This document shows, piece after piece, positions 1 through 4,804 of a DNA stretch of 5,548 nucleotides; positions within the stretch are counted from its first letter, which is position 1, and each line of letters starts with the position of its first letter. This stretch comes from Dehalococcoidia bacterium (GTDB lineage Bacteria; Chloroflexota; Dehalococcoidia; JAUYDP01). The position numbers and the translations under genes are program-made. The DNA is taken from NCBI GenBank assembly GCA_030691805.1, contig JAUYDP010000060.1, positions 1 through 5,548 of the forward strand, read 5' to 3'. The notes beneath the pieces are model-generated. The model worked only from the letters and a program-made list of their open reading frames with translations. It was not told where the DNA came from and did not search any database.

Positions 1-75
1 CCGGGGCTGGAGGGTTGCGAAGAGAAAGCCAGGGTGGTAGTTGAGGACTTAATGAACCGTATTAAGCCAAGATGA
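1..75 (+). CDS. C-terminal end of an unidentified protein (partial, runs off left edge)
   Basis: Frame 1 of the plus strand is open from the first base and ends in TGA at 73-75, giving 24 residues that end in VVVEDLMNRIKPR. The segment is rich in charged residues with regularly spaced hydrophobics (CEEKARVVVEDLMNRI), as in a C-terminal amphipathic helix of a soluble protein, and its codons look like ordinary coding sequence. The gene would be convergent with livF, and the tandem repeat array starts immediately after its stop codon. The fragment is too short to name a family. That it is coding is an inference from the open frame, the helix-like composition and the sensible stop position; a chance open frame of this length cannot be excluded. 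Confidence 0.5.
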   Translation, partial: PGLEGCEEKARVVVEDLMNRIKPR

Positions 76-78
76 GGG

Positions 79-324
79 TCACTACGCTGTAGGCCGGGGG
101 TTTGGGGGGGTGTCCCCCCAACTCCGCCTAATAGTGCAGCTCATTGTGCCCCGCCAAGGGCTGCTACGCCGTAGGCCGGGGGTTTGTGGGGGTGTCCCCC
201 AACTACTCCTAATAGTGCACCTCATTGTGCCCCGCCAAGGGCTGCTACGCCGTAGGCCGGGGGTTTGGGGGGGTGTCCCCCCCATTCCGTCTTATTAGAG
301 CACCGTGTTATGCCACGCCAAGGG
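79..324. repeat. Three tandem copies of an 81-83 bp hairpin-containing repeat
   Basis: The copies are at 79-160 (82 bp), 161-241 (81 bp) and 242-324 (83 bp). Each contains CTACGCCGTAG (CTACGCTGTAG in copy 1), then GGCCGGGGGTTT, then a G-run, TGT and a C-run, and ends in GCCAAGGG. By eye copies 1 and 2 differ at about eight positions plus one gap; copy 3 matches closely in its first half and has drifted in its second. Each unit carries two inverted repeats: CTACG/CGTAG around one base, and a G/C stem (G-run 104-110 with C-run 114-119; 188-192 with 196-200; 267-273 with 277-283) around TGT. The array fills the gap between two convergent gene ends and has no gene of its own; the short open frames across it are periodic and follow the repeat. 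There are no unique spacers, so it is not CRISPR. Origin and role are unknown: an intergenic palindromic repeat family, transcription insulation, or both. Confidence 0.9.
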
Positions 325-329
325 CCGGG

Positions 330-347
330 GCCTGACAAGAATCAGGC
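330..347 (-). other. Small hairpin at the livF stop codon
   Basis: GCCTGA (330-335) and TCAGGC (342-347) form a 6-bp stem with a 6-nt loop that includes the livF TGA stop (342-344). On the minus strand it is not followed by a T-run, so it is a poor intrinsic terminator by itself. The G/C hairpins of the adjacent repeat array are the stronger candidates for stopping livF transcription. Confidence 0.35.
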
Positions 348-1070
348 AGCCGAGGCGCCGTGCCCTAGATAGGCCCGCACCACGGCCTCGCTCCCCAGCA
401 GGTTAGCGGCCGTGTCTTGCATGGCCACCTTTCCTACACTGAGGACATAGCCGTAATCGGCGACCCTGAGTGCCTCCCGCGTGTTCTGCTCGACCAGCAG
501 GACCGTTATACCCTGAGCCTTGAGCTCGCGGATAATGAGGAAGATCTCCCGCACAATCAGCGGCGCAAGTCCCAGGGAGGGCTCATCCAGCATCAGTAGC
601 TGAGGGCGCGCCATCAGCGCCCTGGCTATGGCCAGCATCTGCTGCTCACCGCCGGAAAGAGTCCCTCCCTGCTGTGTCGCCCTTCGCCCCAGGGCCGGAA
701 ACCGCTCTAAAATCTGATCCAGATCACGGTTAACCTGCGCCCCGTCTTTCCTTAGATATGCCCCCATGCGCAGGTTCTCGGTGAGGCTCATCCTCGTCAG
801 GATGCCACGTCCCTCGGGCACCTGAACGATGCCTAAGCCCACGATCTGATGCGGCTCCTTGCGTTGGATCTGCCGGCCGCGGAACTCGATGCTACCGCGG
901 ACGGGATGAAGAAGACCGGAGATGGTGCGAAGCATGGTACTCTTGCCGGCGCCGTTGGCTCCCACCATGGCTACCACTGACCCCTCCGGGACCTCCAAGC
1001 TGACGTCCCGAATCGCCTTAATCGGGCCGTAATTGACCTGGATATTGTCTACTTTAAGAAGGCTGGACAT
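342..1070 (-). CDS. livF: Branched-chain amino acid ABC transporter, ATP-binding protein LivF
   Basis: One of the two cytoplasmic ATPases of a HAAT-family importer, which takes up branched-chain amino acids or related amides and ureas using ATP. The 242 residues match the usual LivF length. Walker A is GANGAGKST (37-45), the ABC signature is LSGGEQQ (138-144), and Walker B is LLMLDEP (158-164) with catalytic Glu163. The H-loop position reads LLVEQN, with Gln instead of His, which is characteristic of LivF and helps separate it from LivG. The PEGRG motif (85-89) after the Q-loop is also typical of LivF. Its ATG lies inside the 3' end of livG (17-nt overlap), preceded by GGGAGG with a 9-nt spacing from GGAGG to the ATG, so translation is probably coupled to livG. 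Substrate cannot be deduced: the binding protein and permeases are not in the window, and relatives include urea and amide importers. Confidence 0.93.
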   Translation of the reverse strand: MSSLLKVDNIQVNYGPIKAIRDVSLEVPEGSVVAMVGANGAGKSTMLRTISGLLHPVRGSIEFRGRQIQRKEPHQIVGLGIVQVPEGRGILTRMSLTENLRMGAYLRKDGAQVNRDLDQILERFPALGRRATQQGGTLSGGEQQMLAIARALMARPQLLMLDEPSLGLAPLIVREIFLIIRELKAQGITVLLVEQNTREALRVADYGYVLSVGKVAMQDTAANLLGSEAVVRAYLGHGASAA

Positions 1071-1824
1071 TCTCCTCTTCCTCCCTGCCCAGGTACGCCT
1101 CTAGAACCAGCGGGTCGTTCTGGATCTCTTCGGGCTTTCCCTCAGCGATCTTCTGTCCAAAGTTAATTACTGCTATACGGTCGGAAATACTCATAACGAC
1201 GGACATATCGTGCTCGATGAGCAGGATAGTGCGCCCCGCGCTCCTCATCTTGGCGATGTCGGCCGTGATCTCCGCGGTCTCTTCCTCATTCATCCCTGCC
1301 GTCGGCTCATCCAGCAGGAGAAGGTCCGGATGGGAAGATAACGCCCGGGCCATCTCCACCCGCCGCTGGTCGGCGTACGGCAGCTCCTTTACTAGCCAGT
1401 TTTTCTTCTCTGCAATACCCAGGAACTCCAGCAGCCCTTCCGCCTCCTGCTTCAGTTCTTTCGCCTTGGAACGGGCGTAATAAGGTATGAGACTGGTTAT
1501 GCCCGAGTTGATCAAGCGGCTCTGTCCCATCATCACGTTCTCCAGCACGGTCATGGCCGGAAAGAGGCGTATGTTCTGGAAGGTGCGTGTTACCCCCATG
1601 CGGTTGATCTGATAGGGCTTGAGCTTAGTGATCTCCTGTCCTTTGAAGATGATGCTGCCGCTAGAAGCCGGAAGGACGCCGGTGACCAGGTTGAAAAGCG
1701 TGGTCTTGCCCGCCCCATTTGGACCGATGATCCCGAAGATCATCCCCTGGGAGACCTCTAAGTCCAGGTTGAGGATGGCCACAACCCCGCCGAAGCTCTT
1801 GGTAACCCGTTTAATAGTTAGCAT
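1054..1824 (-). CDS. livG: Branched-chain amino acid ABC transporter, ATP-binding protein LivG
   Basis: Second ATPase subunit of the same HAAT-type importer, expected to pair with LivF under LivH/LivM-type permeases. The 256 residues are normal length. Walker A is GPNGAGKTT (34-42), the Q-loop is TFQN (Q83) in the LivG-typical GVTRTFQNIRLFP context, Walker B is LLLLDEP (168-174), and the H-loop is LIEHD with His205. The signature reads LPYADQRR (148-155): Ala151 and Asp152 replace the usual Gly-Gln of the LSGGQ/LSYGQ motif, a departure worth noting though the rest of the protein looks intact. The C-terminal tail REEEEN is encoded by the purine-rich DNA that also serves as the livF ribosome-binding site. 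No good Shine-Dalgarno precedes its own ATG. A strong promoter lies about 40 nt upstream, making this the first gene of a livGF unit. Confidence 0.94.
   Translation of the reverse strand: MLTIKRVTKSFGGVVAILNLDLEVSQGMIFGIIGPNGAGKTTLFNLVTGVLPASSGSIIFKGQEITKLKPYQINRMGVTRTFQNIRLFPAMTVLENVMMGQSRLINSGITSLIPYYARSKAKELKQEAEGLLEFLGIAEKKNWLVKELPYADQRRVEMARALSSHPDLLLLDEPTAGMNEEETAEITADIAKMRSAGRTILLIEHDMSVVMSISDRIAVINFGQKIAEGKPEEIQNDPLVLEAYLGREEEENVQPS
1071..1085 (-). promoter_or_regulatory. livF ribosome-binding region inside livG
   Basis: Read on the minus strand, this purine tract holds GGGAGG (1080-1085), with 9 nt between GGAGG and the livF ATG, and a second AGGAG only 1 nt from it; the first has the workable spacing. 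It also encodes the Glu-rich end of LivG, so livF initiation occurs within translated livG sequence. Confidence 0.7.
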
Positions 1825-1863
1825 TATCTGACTCTTGGAGAGGACGCACCTAATTTGGGCGTG

Positions 1864-1892
1864 AGTCTAGCACAGGAAGATTATGCTGTCAA
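1864..1892 (-). promoter_or_regulatory. Sigma-70-type promoter of livGF (extended -10)
   Basis: On the minus strand, TTGACA (1887-1892) and TAGACT (1864-1869) are separated by exactly 17 nt, and the bases just before the -10 are TGC, giving an extended -10 element. The -35 is a perfect consensus match and the -10 matches 4 of 6. Predicted transcription start is near 1857, giving a leader of about 33 nt before the livG ATG. It lies in the 101-nt gap after the upstream gene's stop, exactly where a livGF promoter would be expected. I saw no clear operator or attenuator in the leader. Confidence 0.8.
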
Positions 1893-1925
1893 GTACGTTA
1901 AGGTCCCTCGCGCTCATCTGCCAAT

Positions 1926-2408
1926 TTACACTACTACGTCTTTCCATTTCGCCTCCACCCATTCCACGAATCTCTGGTACTGTTGAGCGTTCAGAATTGC
2001 TTGAATGGCTAGCCTTGTACTCCTCGCTGTCTCTCTCGACTTGTTACTGTGATCCAGTTTCCCGATCCGCTGCCTTATTTCTTCCGGGGTTAAGTTTGGA
2101 TCCGACTTGGCCACCCTAGACTCGTCTTTCCTAGCGTAGATTGCGAGCTGTTCTTGCCTAATAACGTTTTCCAGAGCTGTTACTTGTTGCTGCGTCAAGC
2201 TCAAGAGACTCTGCAACTCCCAAAAATACTGGCGATTGTTCTGCAACAGCAGGTAACTAACGATCGGCTTCTCGTCGCTCGAAAATGGAGAGTCTGAGGA
2301 TATCGACGGCTTAATAGCTAGAACGTATTCGTCGCGGGGTAGGAACTGCATAATGGTTAGGGTTACAGCTAGCAAGACGACAAACGCGAGTAGCGATTTC
2401 CTGGCCAT
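1926..2408 (-). CDS. Small exported or membrane-anchored protein with LTxxQ-like motifs, function unknown
   Basis: I do not recognise this 160-residue protein as a named family. It starts MARKS, followed by a hydrophobic segment (about residues 6-23) that would act as a signal peptide or N-terminal anchor; there is no lipobox Cys. The rest is hydrophilic and mostly helical, with a charged Gln/Arg/Glu-rich stretch. LSLTQQQ (69-75) and ILNAQQYQRF (138-147) sit near the two ends of the helical region and resemble the paired LTxxQ motifs of Spy/CpxP-type periplasmic proteins, so a distant member of that fold is plausible but unproven. The gene begins 5 nt after the HIT gene stop with only a weak ribosome-binding site (GGGAAA, distant), suggesting coupling. 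Its DNA is near 48% GC in lines I counted, against 65-72% in parts of neighbouring genes. The start is supported by the signal-like N-terminus. Confidence 0.75.
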   Translation of the reverse strand: MARKSLLAFVVLLAVTLTIMQFLPRDEYVLAIKPSISSDSPFSSDEKPIVSYLLLQNNRQYFWELQSLLSLTQQQVTALENVIRQEQLAIYARKDESRVAKSDPNLTPEEIRQRIGKLDHSNKSRETARSTRLAIQAILNAQQYQRFVEWVEAKWKDVVV

Positions 2409-2413
2409 CTCGG

Positions 2414-2914
2414 CTATTTCCCGTCCGGGCTGCTCCAGGCTTTACGCAATCTATCGTAGGTGCTGCGAAGCTCCTCCGGAAGGACCTTGGTTGAGCCGAC
2501 CACGGGCATAAAGTTGGCGTCTCCCTCCCACCGCGGCACCACGTGAGCATGAACGTGCTCCGCCACCCCTGCGCCAGCTACCCGCCCGATATTCATGCCT
2601 ACGTTGAAACCTGATGGAGACATGGTCTTCTGAAGCAACTTAACGCACCGGCTCACCAGGATCATCATCTCGGCGAGGGTCTCTTCATCCAGGTCCCCAA
2701 CGCTGGGCAAGTGCTCATAGGGTACGATCATCACGTGTCCCGGATTATAGGGGAAGAGGTTCAGAATAACGTAACACCTCACGCCCCTGGAAACTACGTA
2801 GTTCTCAGCGTCGTTGGAGTCCTGGTGCTTCTCGCACAGAAAACAGCCTGTCGGTTTCGCCCCGGTCACGTACTGCATTCTCCAGGGCGCCCAGAGTATC
2901 GCTTTTCCGTCCAT
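2414..2914 (-). CDS. HIT-family nucleotide hydrolase/phosphorylase (Ap4A phosphorylase-like)
   Basis: Histidine triad protein of 166 residues, acting in the cytoplasm on nucleotide phosphate or phosphoramidate bonds. The catalytic motif HVHAHVV (120-126) is intact, with His122 as the expected nucleophile that forms the nucleotidyl intermediate. NLFPYNPGHVMIVPYEH (52-68) is the conserved nucleotide-binding strand region, and NVGMNIG (104-110) precedes the triad as usual. The N-terminal LWAPWRMQYV (7-16) and CxxC (Cys24, Cys27) match the longer HIT branch that includes bacterial diadenosine tetraphosphate phosphorylases such as Mycobacterium Rv2613c; the two Cys with His68 and His120 could bind zinc. 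Exact substrate (Ap4A, AMP-lysine-type adducts or others) is not decided by sequence. A strong promoter precedes it, with AAGGGG (2919-2924) 4 nt before the ATG as a modest Shine-Dalgarno. The LTxxQ-like protein gene follows in the same unit. Confidence 0.92.
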   Translation of the reverse strand: MDGKAILWAPWRMQYVTGAKPTGCFLCEKHQDSNDAENYVVSRGVRCYVILNLFPYNPGHVMIVPYEHLPSVGDLDEETLAEMMILVSRCVKLLQKTMSPSGFNVGMNIGRVAGAGVAEHVHAHVVPRWEGDANFMPVVGSTKVLPEELRSTYDRLRKAWSSPDGK

Positions 2915-2989
2915 GGTTCCCCTTTATTGGCCGGCTTAGCAGGTGAATGTGCGGCATGGGAAGCGACCGGCCCCTTGATCAATAGCATT

Positions 2990-3019
2990 TTTATACTCCA
3001 TCGAGAGTTACCATGTCAA
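2990..3019 (-). promoter_or_regulatory. Sigma-70-type promoter of the HIT gene unit
   Basis: On the minus strand, a perfect -35 TTGACA (3014-3019) is followed by an 18-nt spacer and TATAAA (2990-2995), or a 17-nt spacer and GTATAA (2991-2996). Predicted start is near 2983, giving a leader of about 69 nt before the HIT ATG. It sits about 250 nt past the pepA stop and directly after a terminator-like inverted repeat, marking a clean boundary between transcription units. Confidence 0.78.
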
Positions 3020-3021
3020 CT

Positions 3022-3103
3022 AAAAAATATTAACCCCTTGCGTCAAGGTGTCCCCCTAGTGTAAGGTTCAGAATGACCCACAAACTCCCTTGACGGGGGT
3101 TAA
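3022..3103 (-). terminator. Probable intrinsic terminator of the sirtuin-pepA unit (long inverted repeat plus T-run)
   Basis: TTAACCCC-TTG-CGTCAAGG (3030-3048) is complementary to CCTTGACG-GGGGTTAA (3088-3103), giving 16 paired bases with a 3-nt bulge. The loop is 39 nt and contains a smaller imperfect stem (GGTTCA with TGACCC around GAA). On the minus strand the stem is followed by TATTTTTT (3022-3029), the arrangement of an intrinsic terminator for transcripts from pepA. The large loop is unusual for a terminator, so it could instead be a relic of a small palindromic element or a structured RNA end. The -35 box of the HIT promoter begins 2 nt beyond the T-run. Confidence 0.55.
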
Positions 3104-3159
3104 ATGTGCGCCTCCAGCGCTCTTGTTACGTTCAGGGGAACCTACTGTCTGTTAAAGAA

Positions 3160-3217
3160 TTGGATAGGAGGGGCTTTCTAGCCCCTCCGGTGGGCCTAGA
3201 AAGGCCCGTCTATCCAA
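3160..3217. repeat. 58-bp nested palindrome with two inner hairpins and complementary loops
   Basis: TTGGATAG (3160-3167) pairs with CTATCCAA (3210-3217). Inside lie two hairpins: GAGGGGC/GCCCCTC (3168-3174 with 3181-3187, loop TTTCTA) and GGGCCT/AGGCCC (3192-3197 with 3202-3207, loop AGAA). The first loop is complementary to 3197-3202, so the loops could kiss. In the same register as the outer stem, 3170-3185 also pairs with 3192-3207 at 14 of 16 positions, so the element can form one long hairpin with a 6-nt loop (TCCGGT) or a three-way junction. It starts 54 nt past the pepA stop. On the minus strand the strong GC hairpin is followed only by a poor T-tract, so terminator function is possible but not clear. 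No protein is encoded. Confidence 0.85.
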
Positions 3218-3226
3218 CGGAAACGA

Positions 3227-3271
3227 ACGCTTTTCAATAATCTGCCAGCAGCCCCCACGTTTTTCAATAGT
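3227..3271. repeat. 15-bp direct repeat, 30-bp period, at the pepA stop
   Basis: The sequences at 3227-3241 and 3257-3271 match at 13 of 15 positions around a shared TTTTCAATA core (ACG-N-TTTTCAATA-N-T). The second copy touches the last base pairs of the pepA stop codon and the first lies 10 bp from the nested palindrome. It could be a footprint of local duplication or insertion, or a protein-binding pair; nothing further can be said. Confidence 0.6.
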
Positions 3272-4800
3272 TAGCCTTCCGCCAGGGACAACGCCAGACC
3301 GACCAGCGTGCGGACCGCTACGCCTGTTGCGCCCTTGGGCTGGTCTGGCCGCTCGGTCTCGGATTGTGAGGTTGCGGCAATGTCCAGATGCACCCACGGG
3401 GTGTCTTCAGCGAATCCGGCCAGGAAGTGGGCCGCCGTAATCGCGCCACCCTCCCGGCCACCCACGTTCTTAACGTCGGCTATCTGGCTCTTGATAAGCT
3501 CCTCGAAGTCATCGTGCATTGGCATGGGCCAGATACGCTCCCCCGCTTCCTCCGACGCTTTGAGGAGCCGGTCCAGAAGCGGCTGGTTGTTGGTGAAGGC
3601 GCCGGTGTAGAAAGGGCCCAGGGCGATGGCGCACGCTCCAGTCAGCGTCGCAATGTCCACCAATGGCGAGAGCTTCTCGCGGCGGGCGTAGGCCAGGGCG
3701 TCGGCCAGTATCAGGCGCCCCTCGGCATCGGTGCTGATAACTTCGATGGTCTTTCCACTCAAAGCGCGAAGCACGTCCCCCGGCCTGGACGCCTCCCCGC
3801 TGGGGAGGTTCTCTACCGCAGGCACAATTCCCGTTACGTTGATGGAGGGCTTGATCTCTCCTATGGCCCGCATGGCGCCGATAACGGCGGCACCACCCGC
3901 CATATCCCCCTTCATTAGCTCCATCTTCTCCGCTGGCTTGAGCGAGATGCCTCCTGAATCGAAGGTGACGCCCTTGCCGAGAAAGGCAGGATGAGGCTTG
4001 CCCTGGGCCTCGGGCCCGCCCCGGTAACGCAATATGATGAACCGGGGAGGCTGCCGGCTGCCTTGGGCAACGGACAGCAGGGCGCCCATTCCCATGGCCT
4101 CCATCTCATCGCGGTCCAGGCAGGCACACTCCAGTCCCCAGTCCTGGGCCACCTGAGTGGCCACCTCCCACATACGGGTAGGCGTCATAGTATTGGCCGG
4201 CTCATTGACCATATCCCTGGCCAGATTGGTAGCGTCCGCCAGGCAACGGCCAATGGCCACCGACCTGCGCACGCCTTCCAGGTTAGCTGCTTCCAACTCG
4301 GCCGGCTCCCCCGGCCCGATGACCAGCAGTAATTCCTTAGGGTGGTCGTTCTCTATATCTCTGGTCTTGTATTTCTGAAAATCATAAAGGCCAAGCGCAG
4401 CCCCTTCTGTAATCGCCTGGGCCAGTCTCCCAACTGCCAGGTCCCCAAATACCTCGTCCTCCAAAATAAAGGCCCCACTGGCTTCCTTGGCTCGGCGGAT
4501 GGCCTTGCAAGCAGCGGCGGCGGCGCCCCGCACCCGGTCTAGCTTAAGGTCCTGTGCCTTGCCAAGCCCGACTAATACCACCCTACCGGCTCCTAGACGA
4601 CCGTAGGTATGGGTAGTTTTGACCTCGCCGTACTGACCCTTGAACTCACCACTGCTAACAGCCTGGGAGAGTACCCCTTCCAGGGCCCGGTCAGCCAACG
4701 CCGCTGCCCCCTGGAGAGACGTGGCCCCCTCCCGGTGAAACACAACCAGAACACCAGCGGCCACCGCCTCCGGGCGGCCTGTAATAACGTGGAACTCCAT
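3271..4800 (-). CDS. pepA: Leucyl aminopeptidase, M17 family (PepA-like)
   Basis: Cytosolic two-metal aminopeptidase that releases N-terminal residues, classically Leu, from peptides; family members are hexamers. At 509 residues it has the usual two-domain length: a variable N-terminal macro-like domain (about 1-170) and the catalytic C-terminal domain. By comparison with E. coli PepA the metal ligands are all present: Lys276 and Asp281 (GKGVTFDSGG), Asp299 (KGDMAGG), Asp358 and Glu360 (STDAEGRL); catalytic Lys288 (SLKP) and Arg362 are present too. The family signature NTDAEGRL reads STDAEGRL here (Ser356), and the stretch after HLDIA, ATSQSETERPDQPKGATG, departs from the common AGTAW form. 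The ATG lies 4 nt after the sirtuin stop, with GGGAGG 8 nt upstream, which fixes the start and suggests coupled expression. Probable role is peptide turnover; PepA proteins can also bind DNA, but nothing here shows that. Confidence 0.96.
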   Translation of the reverse strand: MEFHVITGRPEAVAAGVLVVFHREGATSLQGAAALADRALEGVLSQAVSSGEFKGQYGEVKTTHTYGRLGAGRVVLVGLGKAQDLKLDRVRGAAAAACKAIRRAKEASGAFILEDEVFGDLAVGRLAQAITEGAALGLYDFQKYKTRDIENDHPKELLLVIGPGEPAELEAANLEGVRRSVAIGRCLADATNLARDMVNEPANTMTPTRMWEVATQVAQDWGLECACLDRDEMEAMGMGALLSVAQGSRQPPRFIILRYRGGPEAQGKPHPAFLGKGVTFDSGGISLKPAEKMELMKGDMAGGAAVIGAMRAIGEIKPSINVTGIVPAVENLPSGEASRPGDVLRALSGKTIEVISTDAEGRLILADALAYARREKLSPLVDIATLTGACAIALGPFYTGAFTNNQPLLDRLLKASEEAGERIWPMPMHDDFEELIKSQIADVKNVGGREGGAITAAHFLAGFAEDTPWVHLDIAATSQSETERPDQPKGATGVAVRTLVGLALSLAEG

Positions 4801-4804
4801 AATC

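Larger units (their letters stand above)
2915..3270. other. 356-nt intergenic region, no gene, dense in DNA/RNA structure
   Basis: I find no convincing coding sequence here on either strand. From the pepA stop toward the HIT gene it holds a 15-bp direct repeat, a 58-bp nested palindrome (3160-3217), about 55 nt with only a tiny GTTC/GAAC hairpin (3130-3141), a 74-bp inverted repeat with T-run (3022-3103), the HIT promoter (2990-3019), and a leader of about 69 nt. The leader contains GGCCGG and CCGGCC (2967-2972 with 2929-2934), which could form a weak 6-bp stem with a loop of about 32 nt just upstream of the ribosome-binding site. Confidence 0.8.

Noticed and set aside
79..324. CRISPR-like array or small repeat-encoded proteins (GTPPQTPGLRR-type repeats)
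   Set aside because: The whole unit repeats with no unique spacers, so it is not CRISPR. The open frames on both strands simply follow the 82-bp nucleotide repeat, lack a ribosome-binding site, and change frame between copies of different length.
1226..1824. Pseudogene status for livG because of the altered signature motif
   Set aside because: The frame is intact over the full normal length, all other ATPase motifs are conserved, and promoter and downstream coupling are preserved.
3047..3056. GGTGTCCCCC shared between the pepA-HIT intergenic region and the tandem repeat array
   Set aside because: A single low-complexity 10-mer with no extension on either side; not enough to call a dispersed copy of the repeat.
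2711..3064. 117-residue plus-strand open frame spanning the HIT gene start and the intergenic region
   Set aside because: It runs antisense through the conserved HIT N-terminus, the HIT promoter and part of the inverted repeat, with no recognisable protein features.
3030..3103. Miniature inverted-repeat transposable element bounded by TTAACCCC/GGGGTTAA
   Set aside because: No flanking target-site duplication is visible and the T-run placement fits a terminator better; left only as an alternative.
3152..3397. 81-residue open frame on the minus strand running from within pepA across the nested palindrome
   Set aside because: It overlaps the conserved pepA C-terminus in another frame, and its non-overlapping part is palindrome sequence; there is no independent sign of coding.
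3388..3918. 176-residue open frame on the plus strand inside pepA
   Set aside because: It is antisense to the catalytic domain of PepA, whose motifs are intact; this is a typical shadow of a GC-rich gene.
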